Source: an uncultured Massilia sp.
GTDB taxonomy: Bacteria > Pseudomonadota > Gammaproteobacteria > Burkholderiales > Burkholderiaceae
DNA: 15,179 nt
Reading direction: 5' to 3'
NCBI GenBank assembly: GCA_946481275.1
Contig: CAMLMV010000083.1
Location: forward strand, 1-15,179
Shown here: in pieces, positions 1 through 7,191 of the stretch
Layout: each line of letters opens with the position of its first letter
How positions within the stretch are numbered: position 1 is the stretch's first letter
Program-made: the position numbers and the translations under genes
The notes under the pieces: generated by a model
What the model saw: the letters and a program-made list of their open reading frames with translations, nothing else
What the model was told of the DNA's origin: nothing
Database searches by the model: none

Positions 1-32
1 GAATCCGTTGTAGCTCTTGCTGCCGTCAGGTC

Positions 33-54
33 AATGCCTTAAGTGACTGGCATT
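33..54. repeat. Short inverted repeat downstream of fadD
   Basis: AATGCC (33-38) and GGCATT (49-54) form a 6-bp inverted repeat with a 10-nt spacer. It lies about 40 nt past the stop codon of the first fadD, on that gene's downstream side. No T-tract follows on the minus strand, so it is not a convincing intrinsic terminator. It could be the edge of a repeat or insertion sequence continuing outside the window, but one copy cannot show this. Confidence 0.3.
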
Positions 55-95
55 AACCGTATAGGTGGCTTTTCTTTATCGTCCAAACGCCAGAA

Positions 96-1775
96 TCACG
101 CCGTCTGCTTTTCATCCCGCAGCTCGCGCCGCAGGATCTTGCCGACGTTCGTCTTGGGCAGGCTCTCGCGGAACTCGACGTACTTGGGCCGCTTGTAGCC
201 CGTCAGCTGCTCCTTGCAGAAGGCCAGCAGGTCGTCCTTGGTCAACGTCTTGTCCTTCTTGACGACGTACAGCTTGACGGCCTCGCCCGAATGCTGGTCC
301 GGCACGCCCACGCATGCCACTTCCAGCACGCCCGGGTGCGCGGCGACGACGTCTTCCACTTCGTTCGGGTACACGTTGAAGCCGGAGACGAGGATCATGT
401 CCTTCTTGCGGTCGACGATCTTGACGGCGCCGGTGGCGTTCATCACGCCGATGTCGCCGGTCTTGAAGAAGCCGTCGCGCGTCATGACCTTCGCCGTCTC
501 GTCCGGACGCTGCCAGTAGCCGGCCATCACCTGCGGGCCGCGCACGGCGATCTCGCCGGCCGTGCCGAACGGGACTTCGTTGTCGGATTCGTCGATGATG
601 CGCAGCTCCGTCGACGGCAGCGGATAGCCGATGGTGCCCGTGAATTCGGTGATGTCGCAGCGGTTGGCGGCGACCACCGGCGACGTCTCCGACAGGCCGT
701 AGCCTTCGACGATCGGCGCGCCCGTCACCGTGAGCCACTTGTCGGCCACGGCCTTCTGCACGGCCATGCCGCCGCCCGGGCACACCTTCAGGCCGGAGAA
801 ATCCAGGCTCGCGAAGTCCGGATGGTTCAGCAGGCCGTTGTACAGCGTGTTCACGGCCGGGAAGACGTTCATGCGGACCTTCCTGAGCTCCTTGATGAAG
901 CCGCCGATGTCGCGCGGGTTCGGGATCAGGAGGTTCGTGCCGCCCGCGCGCAGGCCCATCAGGGCGCACACGGTCAGCGCATAGATGTGGTACAGCGGCA
1001 GCGCGCACACGAACAGCGGCGTCTCGCCGGCCGGGATCTTCGCCAGCGTCGGCGCGAACCACGCTTCGTTCTGCAGCACGTTGGCGATCACGTTCCTGTG
1101 CTTCAGCACCGCGCCCTTCGACACGCCCGTGGTGCCGCCCGTGTACTGCAGGAATGCGACGTCTTCATGGCCGCACTCGACGCTCTTGCGCGACAGGCGC
1201 GCGCCTTCGGCCAGCATGCGCTTGAACGGCACGGCGGACGGCAGCGACCACGCCGGCACCATCTTCTTGACGGTGCGGACGACGAAGTTGACGAGCAGCC
1301 CCTTCACGCCCAGCAGGTCGCCCATGGTGGCGACGATGACGTGCTTGAGCTTCGTGTTGTGCGCCACTTCGGCGACGGTGTGCGCGAAGTTTTCCAGCAC
1401 GACGATGGCTTCCGCGCCCGAATCGTTCAGCTGGTGCTGCAGCTCGCGCGCCGTGTACAGCGGGTTGACGTTGACGATGGTGTAGCCGGCGCGCAGGATG
1501 GCGGCCATCGCCACCGGATACTGCAGCACGTTCGGCAGCATGATCGCCACGCGCGCGCCCGGCGCCAGGCCCTTCTGCTGCAGCCACGCAGCCATCGCGC
1601 CGGACAACTTGTCCAGCTCCGCGAACGTCATGGACTTGCCCATGCACGCAAAGGCGTCGCGGTTGGCGTACTTGCGGAAGGAATCCTCCAGCAGGTGCGT
1701 GAGGGAGCGGTACTGCGTCCAGTCGATCTCGGCCGGCACGCCCGCCTCGTACGACTTCAGCCAGAATTTGTCCAT
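96..1775 (-). CDS. fadD: Long-chain fatty acid-CoA ligase (FadD paralogue A)
   Basis: This 559-aa AMP-forming acyl-CoA synthetase activates free fatty acids to acyl-CoA via an acyl-adenylate, at the inner face of the cytoplasmic membrane, feeding beta-oxidation. The ANL-superfamily signature is complete: P-loop YTGGTTGVSKG (211-221), YGLSET (359-364), the TGD motif (439-441), the hinge region IVDRKKD with FNVYPNE (466-472), and the C-terminal KTNVGKILRR with catalytic Lys546. Length matches E. coli FadD (about 560 aa). The start at 1775 is chosen because it aligns with the neighbouring paralogue (MDKxWLK) and has GAGG 7 nt upstream; the open frame to 1835 runs back through the upstream terminator and is not used. 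It lies 90 bp downstream of paralogue B with a terminator between. No confident promoter is visible in the 42 nt left; a weak TTGCGC-17-GAGAAT is possible. Chain-length specificity cannot be read from sequence. Confidence 0.95.
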   Translation of the reverse strand: MDKFWLKSYEAGVPAEIDWTQYRSLTHLLEDSFRKYANRDAFACMGKSMTFAELDKLSGAMAAWLQQKGLAPGARVAIMLPNVLQYPVAMAAILRAGYTIVNVNPLYTARELQHQLNDSGAEAIVVLENFAHTVAEVAHNTKLKHVIVATMGDLLGVKGLLVNFVVRTVKKMVPAWSLPSAVPFKRMLAEGARLSRKSVECGHEDVAFLQYTGGTTGVSKGAVLKHRNVIANVLQNEAWFAPTLAKIPAGETPLFVCALPLYHIYALTVCALMGLRAGGTNLLIPNPRDIGGFIKELRKVRMNVFPAVNTLYNGLLNHPDFASLDFSGLKVCPGGGMAVQKAVADKWLTVTGAPIVEGYGLSETSPVVAANRCDITEFTGTIGYPLPSTELRIIDESDNEVPFGTAGEIAVRGPQVMAGYWQRPDETAKVMTRDGFFKTGDIGVMNATGAVKIVDRKKDMILVSGFNVYPNEVEDVVAAHPGVLEVACVGVPDQHSGEAVKLYVVKKDKTLTKDDLLAFCKEQLTGYKRPKYVEFRESLPKTNVGKILRRELRDEKQTA

Positions 1776-1817
1776 GTCATTGCCTCGCTTATTCTCAATC
1801 ATATAAATCGTATGCGC

Positions 1818-1845
1818 AAAAAAACCGCCCGGCAAACGGGCGGTT
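1818..1845 (-). terminator. Intrinsic terminator between the two fadD genes
   Basis: On the minus strand, AACCGCCCG - TTTGC - CGGGCGGTT forms a perfect 9-bp GC-rich stem with a 5-nt loop (arms 1837-1845 and 1823-1831 on the + strand). A run of seven T residues ends it (1824 down to 1818). It starts 20 nt after the stop codon of paralogue B, so it should end that transcript and largely uncouple the two genes. Confidence 0.9.
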
Positions 1846-1865
1846 CATGCTCGCTGCCCTTGACG

Positions 1866-3548
1866 CTACGCCGCCTGCTTTTCCTCGCGCAGCGCGCGGC
1901 GCAGGATCTTGCCGACGTTCGTCTTCGGCAGCTCGGTGCGGAATTCGATGTACTTGGGCTTCTTGTAACCGGTGAGCTCGCGCTTGCAGTACTCCATCAG
2001 CTGCTCGGCCGTCAGGTTCGGATCCTTGCGCACGACGAACACTTTCACGGCTTCGCCGGAATGCTCGTCCGGCACGCCGACCACGGCGCATTCCAGCACG
2101 CCCGGATGCGCGGCGATCACCGCTTCCAGTTCGTTCGGGTACACGTTGAAGCCCGACACGAGGATCATGTCCTTCTTGCGGTCGACGATCTTCACATAGC
2201 CGTTGTCGTCCATGATGCCCACGTCGCCCGACTTGAAGAAGCCATCCGCCGTCATGACCTTCGCCGTCTCGTCCGGAAGGTTCCAGTAGCCGGCCATCAC
2301 CTGCGGACCGCGGATCGCGATCTCGCCGATGCTGCCGACCGGCAGCGGGCGGCCGTCGTCGTCGACGATGGCGATGTCCGTCGACGGCACCGGCAGCCCG
2401 ATCGTGCCGGTGAAACCGGGGACGTCGCAGCGGTTGCACGTGGCCACGGGCGACGTCTCCGACAGGCCGTAGCCTTCGATGATGTTGGTGCCCGTGAGCG
2501 CCTTCCACTTGTCGTTGACGGCCTGCTGCACGGCCATGCCGCCGCCATTGGAAACCTTCAGCGCGCTGAAGTCGACGTCCTTGAAATCGGGGTGGTTCAC
2601 CAGCGCGTTGTACAAGGTGTTCACGGCCGGGAGCATGTTGATGCGGTACTTCTTGAGCTCCTTGATGAACCCGGGGATGTCGCGCGGGTTCGGGATCAGG
2701 ATATTCAGCGCGCCCACGCGCATGCCCCACAGCGCGCACGCCGTCAGCGCGAAGATGTGGTACAGCGGCAGCGCGCACACGATAGTCGGGAATTCGACGA
2801 GCGGCGGCTGGCTCATCGCCGGCTTCGACCACGCCTCCGTCTGCAGGATGTTGGCGATGACGTTGCGGTGCGTGAGCGTCGCGCCCTTCGACACGCCCGT
2901 CGTGCCGCCCGTGTATTGCAGGAACGCGACGTCGCTGTTCTTCAGCTGCGCCGGCTGGAACGGCATCTTCGCGCCCTGCGCCAGCGCGTCCTTGAAGCGC
3001 ACCATGTGCGGGATCGTAAAGTCCGGCACCATCTTCTTGACGTTGCGGACGACGAAGTTGACGAGCATGCCCTTGGCACCGCCCAGCAGCTCGCCCATGC
3101 TGGCCACGACGACGTGGCGCACCAGCGTTTTACTCAGCACCTGCTCGACCGTGTGCGCAAAGTTCTCGAGCACGATGATGGCTTCGCTGCCGGAATCCTT
3201 CAGCTGGTGTTCCAGTTCGCGCGGCGTGTACAGCGGATTGACGTTGACGACGGTATAGCCCGCGCGCAGGATGGCGGCCAGCGCCACCGGGTATTGCAGC
3301 ACGTTCGGCATCATCACCGCGACGCGCGCGCCCGGCTTCATCCCGCGGCTCTGCAGCCAGGCCGCCAGGCGCTTCGACATGTTGTCCAGTTCCGCGTAGG
3401 TGAGGAACTTGTCCATGCAGACGTACGCGTTATTCGCCGCATACTTGCGGAACGATTCCTCCAGCATTTGCACCAGCGAACCATACTGGTCGGGATCGAT
3501 TTCCGCCGGCACGCCGGGCGGGTAAGCCTTGAGCCAAATCTTGTCCAT
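1866..3548 (-). CDS. fadD: Long-chain fatty acid-CoA ligase (FadD paralogue B)
   Basis: This 560-aa AMP-forming acyl-CoA synthetase is clearly a tandem paralogue of the gene at 96-1775, with near-identical motifs throughout. Visible are P-loop YTGGTTGVSKG (212-222), YGLSET (360-365), SGD at the TGD position (440-442), IVDRKKDMILVSGFNVYPNE (454-473) and KTNVGKILRR with catalytic Lys547. The two proteins diverge most between residues 180 and 255, the segment leading into the acyl-binding region, which may reflect different substrate ranges (inference). The start at 3548 is preceded by AGAGG with about 6 nt spacing and matches the paralogue's N terminus. The frame is open to 3788 but that extension crosses the inverted-repeat element and is rejected. 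Tandem fadD pairs are known in Pseudomonas (fadD1/fadD2). An intrinsic terminator follows at 1818-1845. Confidence 0.95.
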   Translation of the reverse strand: MDKIWLKAYPPGVPAEIDPDQYGSLVQMLEESFRKYAANNAYVCMDKFLTYAELDNMSKRLAAWLQSRGMKPGARVAVMMPNVLQYPVALAAILRAGYTVVNVNPLYTPRELEHQLKDSGSEAIIVLENFAHTVEQVLSKTLVRHVVVASMGELLGGAKGMLVNFVVRNVKKMVPDFTIPHMVRFKDALAQGAKMPFQPAQLKNSDVAFLQYTGGTTGVSKGATLTHRNVIANILQTEAWSKPAMSQPPLVEFPTIVCALPLYHIFALTACALWGMRVGALNILIPNPRDIPGFIKELKKYRINMLPAVNTLYNALVNHPDFKDVDFSALKVSNGGGMAVQQAVNDKWKALTGTNIIEGYGLSETSPVATCNRCDVPGFTGTIGLPVPSTDIAIVDDDGRPLPVGSIGEIAIRGPQVMAGYWNLPDETAKVMTADGFFKSGDVGIMDDNGYVKIVDRKKDMILVSGFNVYPNELEAVIAAHPGVLECAVVGVPDEHSGEAVKVFVVRKDPNLTAEQLMEYCKRELTGYKKPKYIEFRTELPKTNVGKILRRALREEKQAA

Positions 3549-3592
3549 CGGTGCCTCTGTCTCCAGTATCGTTATCGTTCTGAGCGCGGCCC

Positions 3593-3614
3593 AAAAAAAA
3601 TCGCACGGTCGTGC
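3593..3614 (-). promoter_or_regulatory. GCACG palindrome with A8/T8 tract upstream of fadD B
   Basis: GCACGGTCGTGC (3603-3614) is a 12-bp palindrome with a 2-nt centre, next to a run of eight A on the + strand (3593-3600). Read on the minus strand it is a short hairpin followed by GA and eight T, which could be a weak terminator for the peptidase transcript. As a DNA palindrome about 55 bp upstream of fadD it could instead be a regulator site. The stem is only 4-5 bp, so neither reading is secure. Confidence 0.3.
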
Positions 3615-3689
3615 TGATATTATTAAACAAGATGCTATCGGGCAGCGCGCGTGGACGCAAGCACTTTTGCGCTTTTCGAACAACGACTC

Positions 3690-3818
3690 TATCGGGTACC
3701 TCGAAAAACCGTCGCGAGCGGCCGCAGTGTCGTTCGAGACGCGCAGCTGTACGAAGAGTACAGCGAGCATCGCAGGACGACAATGCAACGCGCAGCAGGT
3801 TTTTCGACGTACCCTATC
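3690..3818. mobile_element. MITE-like element: 17-bp terminal inverted repeats with TATC direct repeats
   Basis: The arms GGGTACCTCGAAAAACC (3694-3710) and GGTTTTTCGACGTACCC (3798-3814) pair in 16 of 17 positions. Both outer ends are flanked directly by TATC (3690-3693 and 3815-3818); the direct match extends to CTATCG if the element edge is shifted by a base. Inside, two more arm pairs share the same centre: GCAGTGTCGT (3724-3733) with ACGACAATGC (3777-3786), 9 of 10 pairs, and GCTGTAC (3746-3752) with GTACAGC (3758-3764), a perfect 7-bp stem with a 5-nt loop. The whole 121 bp can fold into one long imperfect hairpin. It carries no credible gene. It fits a miniature inverted-repeat transposable element with a 4-bp target duplication, or a structured 3' end for the peptidase mRNA, whose stop codon lies 22 bp away. 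No second copy was seen in the window. Confidence 0.5.
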
Positions 3819-3836
3819 GACGTTTGACCAAAATGG

Positions 3837-4952
3837 CTATGGACGTATTTCGCTGCGCTGCACCATCAACGGCGCCGCCATGAGCGGCGGCACCAGGGCG
3901 TTCAGCACGCGGTGACGGTCGGCACGGTCCATGTCGGCCAGCTTTTTAACGGCGTTATAAAATTTCGGGAAGCTGCCCTCGCGTTGCAACAGCGCACGGA
4001 ACGCGGGCACGAAATCCTCGTAGGTCGCGATCGATGCCAGGTGGGCGTTCGACAACGGCTGCTCGAAGAACCGATCATACCCCGCATAACCGCCCCAGTT
4101 GCCCTTCAAGACCTGGTATTCGTCCTTGAGCTCTTGGAACAAACGCGCCTTGACGGCCCGCTTCTGGGCATCGCTGCGGTCGACGAGCGCGTAATTCTGC
4201 TCGAGCGCCTTGCGGTACTTCATCAGCAAGCCGAGGAAATCCTTCTTGCGGCTCCGGTAGCGCGCGTAGGCGTCGCGCATCTGCTGGTTGCCGAAGCGTT
4301 CCATCCAGCGCTCGACGCCGACCTCTTCCACCGTCGACGCGAACGATTCGTTGAATTGCGAATCGCCCTGCACGTACACGATCTGGTGCGCCAGTTCGTG
4401 GAAGATCATGCGGGCCAGTTCTCCGTCCGGGTAGTTGATGAACGTGGAGATCAGCGGATCGCTGAACCAGCCCAAGGTCGAATACGCGGCCACGCCGCCG
4501 ACCTCGACGTCGTCGCCCGCGTCGCGCAATTCCTTCGCGTACGATTCTGCCGCCGCCTTGCTGTAATAGCCGCGGTAATTCACGCAGCCGGCGACGGGGA
4601 AGCACCATTGCAGGGGCCGCAGCGACAGCTCGGGCGTGGCGACGACGTTCCACAACACGTATTGCCGCTTCAGCGCCGCGTAGTTTTTGTAACTGTTGTT
4701 GTCGGGCAAAGCCATTTCGGCAACTGCGAAGCGGCGGATCTGGCGCGCCGTCTCGAGGCGATGGCGCAGTTTGGTACTGGTGCCGGGGTCGGCGATCCAG
4801 TCGTCGATCGGACGGGCGTCCGACAGGAGTTCAAGCTGCCCTTGGGCCGCCTGGGTGTAGTAGTTCAGCGTGGAGCAGCTGGCCAGCAGCCCCGCTGCCG
4901 TGCCGGCGATGAGCACGGGGCGGAGCCACGGGGTAATCCGTGTGAGTTTCAT
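3837..4952 (-). CDS. Predicted zinc aminopeptidase, lipoprotein (COG4324-like)
   Basis: A 371-aa protein resembling the predicted aminopeptidase family COG4324 (DUF2265). Residues 10-25 form a hydrophobic signal segment ending in lipobox LASC with Cys26. Ser follows the Cys, which predicts sorting to the outer membrane. The gluzincin zinc motif HELAH is at 185-189 (His185, His189, catalytic Glu186). The conserved FNESFA at 200-205 supplies Glu202 as the likely third ligand. The N-terminal half has the typical LLSDARPIDDWIADP and WCFPVAGCVNYRGYY segments. The family has little biochemistry, so peptidase activity is inferred from the motif. The start at 4952 is 9 nt after the oxidoreductase stop codon; only a weak GGA precedes it, inside the upstream gene's end, so translation is probably coupled to that gene. 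A large inverted repeat lies just beyond its stop codon. Confidence 0.85.
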   Translation of the reverse strand: MKLTRITPWLRPVLIAGTAAGLLASCSTLNYYTQAAQGQLELLSDARPIDDWIADPGTSTKLRHRLETARQIRRFAVAEMALPDNNSYKNYAALKRQYVLWNVVATPELSLRPLQWCFPVAGCVNYRGYYSKAAAESYAKELRDAGDDVEVGGVAAYSTLGWFSDPLISTFINYPDGELARMIFHELAHQIVYVQGDSQFNESFASTVEEVGVERWMERFGNQQMRDAYARYRSRKKDFLGLLMKYRKALEQNYALVDRSDAQKRAVKARLFQELKDEYQVLKGNWGGYAGYDRFFEQPLSNAHLASIATYEDFVPAFRALLQREGSFPKFYNAVKKLADMDRADRHRVLNALVPPLMAAPLMVQRSEIRP

Positions 4953-4961
4953 ATTTCCAGA

Positions 4962-7052
4962 TCATGGTGCGGCCTTTTCAACCTGCACCAGCGTGTCGTA
5001 AAAGGTGGGCGCCCGGCCCATGTCGGTCAGGCGCTGACTGGTGACTTCGTTGGCGTTCTTGCCGTCGCTGGCGAGCTTCTTCCACCAGATCGACAGGCCG
5101 ACGACGAGGCCGGCCCGCGCCTTGGCGGTGACCCGGGCGCGCGCGACGAAGGCGCCCCGGTCGTTGAAGATGCGCACCATCTCGCCGTCTTCGATGCCGC
5201 GTGAAGCAGCGTCGGCGGGATGGATGTCCAGGTGAGGTTCACCTTCCGTTGCGCGGAGGCTCTGGACATTGACAAAGGTTGAGTTGAGGAAGTTCCTGGC
5301 CGGCGGAGAAATCATCGCCAACGGATATTTCTCTGCCAGTTCGGGGTTGGAGGCGACCGACTCGTAGTTCGGAATATAGGTCGGCAGCGGATCGAGGCCG
5401 TCGGCCTCCATCGATGCCGAATAAAACTCGCACTTGCCGGACGGCGTGGGGAAACCGCCTTCGGCGAACGGCGCGGCCGGCATGTTCAGCTTTTGCCAGC
5501 CCGTGCGCTTCAGCGACGACCAGTCGAAGTGCACGGCGCGCTCGTGTTTCGTGTCGAAGGCCTGGGCGGCCAGTTCGTCGTCCGTCTCGTCGAAGACCGG
5601 GTCGTTCATGCCCATGCGCTTCGCGATCAGGCGGAAGATTTCCGTGTTCGGCTTCGATTCGCCCAGCGGGGCAATCGCCGCATTATTCGCCATCATGTAC
5701 AAATGGCCATACGCGAGGTGCGCGTCGACGTGTTCCAGTTGCGTGGTGGCCGGCAGCAGGATGTCCGCGTAGTCGGCGGTATCGGTCTGGAAGTGTTCCA
5801 GCACCACGGTGAACAGGTCTTCGCGCTCGAAGCCGCGCTGCACCTGCGCCGAATCCGGCGCGATCGCGAGCGGGTTCGCGTTGTACACGATGACGGCTTC
5901 GATCTTCGGGCCGAAGTCGGGCGACGCGTCCTTCTGCAGGTCGGTGCCGATCGTGTTCATGTTGATCGTGCGCGGGAGCTTGCCGCGCAACAGGTCCGGG
6001 CGTTGCAGGACGGTCTTGTTGGCTGGGAACGTGCCCGACGTCGACAGCTGCACGCCGCCGGCCGCATGGCGCCACGCGCCCACGAGCGCGGGCAGGCACG
6101 CGATGGTGCGCACGGCCATGCCGCCGCCGTGCACGCGCTGCAGCCCGTAGTTCATGCGGATCGCGACCGGTTCGCCCGCGCGCGCCGTGCGGCCGTATGC
6201 GCGGGCCAGGTCGACGACTTCTTCCACCGTGATGCCGCAGGTTGCAGCCGTACGCTCCGGCGTCCATTCGGCCACGCGGTCCTTCAGTTGCGCGAAGCCG
6301 AACGTGTATTTCTCGATGTAGTCGTGGTCGAGCAGGTTCTCCTTCACGAGAACGTGCATCATGCCCAGCGCCAGCGCGGCGTCCGTGCCGGGCATCAGCG
6401 CGATGTGCTGGTGGCATTTCTCTGCGGTCAGCGAGCGATACGGATCGATGGCGATCAGCTTCGCGCCGCGGCGCTTGGCTTCCTGCAAACGCGTCCACAG
6501 ATGCAGGTTCGACGCGATGGGATTGCCGCCCCAGATCAAGACCAGCTTCGCATCCTGGAACTGTTCGGTATCCGTGCCGATCGAACCACCGATCGTGTAT
6601 TTGTAGCCCGTGGCACCGGCGTTCGCGCACACGGTGCGGTCGAGCAGGGAAGCCCCCAGCGTGTTGAAGAAGCGCATGGCCATCGCCTCGCCCTGCACGA
6701 GGCCCATCGTGCCGCAATAGCTGTACGGCAGGATCGCCTGCGGGTCGCGCGCGGCGATGGGTTGCAGGCGGGATGCAATCTCGTCGAGCGCCTGCTCCCA
6801 CGTGATGCGTTCGAACTTGCCCTCTCCCTTTTTGCCGGTGCGGCGCATCGGGTACAACAGGCGGTCGGGGTGATAGGTGCGTTCGACGTAGCGCGAGACC
6901 TTGGTGCACAGCACACCGGCCGTCGTCGGATGATCCGGATCGCCCTTGACCTCCGTGGCCACGCCGTCCTCCACGGTCACGAGCAGCGCGCAGGTATCGG
7001 GGCAGTCATGCGGGCAGGCGCCGCGGACGATGGTCTTGGTCATCGGATTCAT
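4962..7052 (-). CDS. Molybdopterin bis-MGD/4Fe-4S oxidoreductase (DMSO reductase superfamily)
   Basis: A 696-aa cytoplasmic-type molybdoenzyme. The N-terminal 4Fe-4S site is CPHDCPDTC (Cys13, Cys17, Cys21) plus Cys49. The central molybdopterin domain runs roughly 60-470, and the C-terminal dinucleotide-binding domain is about 575-690. In DRTVCANAG, Cys142 is the likely protein ligand to molybdenum by position (inference). There is no twin-arginine signal, so it should stay in the cytoplasm. It resembles the poorly characterised single-subunit oxidoreductases such as Bacillus YoaE/YyaE rather than a defined formate dehydrogenase or nitrate reductase; the substrate cannot be assigned. No electron-transfer or chaperone subunit is adjacent; the next gene is a lipoprotein peptidase 9 nt downstream. 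Two in-frame ATGs (7052, 7043) both lack a good ribosome site; 7052 is used. Divergently transcribed from the amidohydrolase. Confidence 0.88.
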   Translation of the reverse strand: MNPMTKTIVRGACPHDCPDTCALLVTVEDGVATEVKGDPDHPTTAGVLCTKVSRYVERTYHPDRLLYPMRRTGKKGEGKFERITWEQALDEIASRLQPIAARDPQAILPYSYCGTMGLVQGEAMAMRFFNTLGASLLDRTVCANAGATGYKYTIGGSIGTDTEQFQDAKLVLIWGGNPIASNLHLWTRLQEAKRRGAKLIAIDPYRSLTAEKCHQHIALMPGTDAALALGMMHVLVKENLLDHDYIEKYTFGFAQLKDRVAEWTPERTAATCGITVEEVVDLARAYGRTARAGEPVAIRMNYGLQRVHGGGMAVRTIACLPALVGAWRHAAGGVQLSTSGTFPANKTVLQRPDLLRGKLPRTINMNTIGTDLQKDASPDFGPKIEAVIVYNANPLAIAPDSAQVQRGFEREDLFTVVLEHFQTDTADYADILLPATTQLEHVDAHLAYGHLYMMANNAAIAPLGESKPNTEIFRLIAKRMGMNDPVFDETDDELAAQAFDTKHERAVHFDWSSLKRTGWQKLNMPAAPFAEGGFPTPSGKCEFYSASMEADGLDPLPTYIPNYESVASNPELAEKYPLAMISPPARNFLNSTFVNVQSLRATEGEPHLDIHPADAASRGIEDGEMVRIFNDRGAFVARARVTAKARAGLVVGLSIWWKKLASDGKNANEVTSQRLTDMGRAPTFYDTLVQVEKAAP

Positions 7053-7078
7053 CCAGAAAAACGTCGATAAACCAGTAC

Positions 7079-7084
7079 TTTATA
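7079..7084 (-). promoter_or_regulatory. Possible -10 box of the oxidoreductase-peptidase operon
   Basis: TATAAA on the minus strand lies 26 nt before the annotated start at 7052, a sensible leader length. No good -35 hexamer is seen at 16-18 nt spacing (CCCCAC at 17), so it is either weak, activator-dependent or not the promoter. Confidence 0.3.
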
Positions 7085-7114
7085 CGATTCCGGTGGCAGC
7101 CGTGGGGGCTCTGG

Positions 7115-7141
7115 CCTTCCGCATGATGGAAGGGCTACAAT
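7115..7141 (+). promoter_or_regulatory. Promoter region of the amidohydrolase with an internal inverted repeat
   Basis: TACAAT (7136-7141) is a good -10 box, the same hexamer seen before the pagL-like gene. The inverted repeat CCTTCC (7115-7120) / GGAAGG (7128-7133) with a 7-nt spacer fills the space just upstream, where a repressor would block RNA polymerase. No clear -35 box is present. The operator role is inference. Confidence 0.4.
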
Positions 7142-7191
7142 AGTTCAATAGATGCATGCCTACGAGGCATCACAGCATACGGAGAGAAACA

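Noticed and set aside
33..54. Terminator for the first fadD
   Set aside because: The stem is only 6 bp with a 10-nt loop, AT-containing, and no T-run follows on the minus strand.
291..3617. Very long open frame (about 1100 codons) on the + strand across both fadD genes
   Set aside because: It is antisense to two genes with complete enzyme signatures. Its translation is rich in His, Arg, Asp and Val in the pattern produced by GC-rich codons read on the opposite strand. It has no domain, and its motif-like repeats mirror the duplicated fadD sequence.
3747..3763. CTGT...ACAG dyad resembling a LexA (SOS) box
   Set aside because: The spacing is 9 nt instead of the 8 of the E. coli-type box. The dyad is the central stem of the MITE-like hairpin and is not next to an SOS gene.
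3549..3788. An 80-residue N-terminal extension of FadD paralogue B
   Set aside because: The extension would run through the inverted-repeat element. The paralogue and the FadD family start at MDKxWLK, and a good ribosome site precedes 3548.
5493..7070. Long + strand open frame opposite the molybdopterin oxidoreductase
   Set aside because: Antisense shadow of a clear molybdoenzyme gene; Arg/His-rich low-information translation with no recognisable domain or ribosome site.
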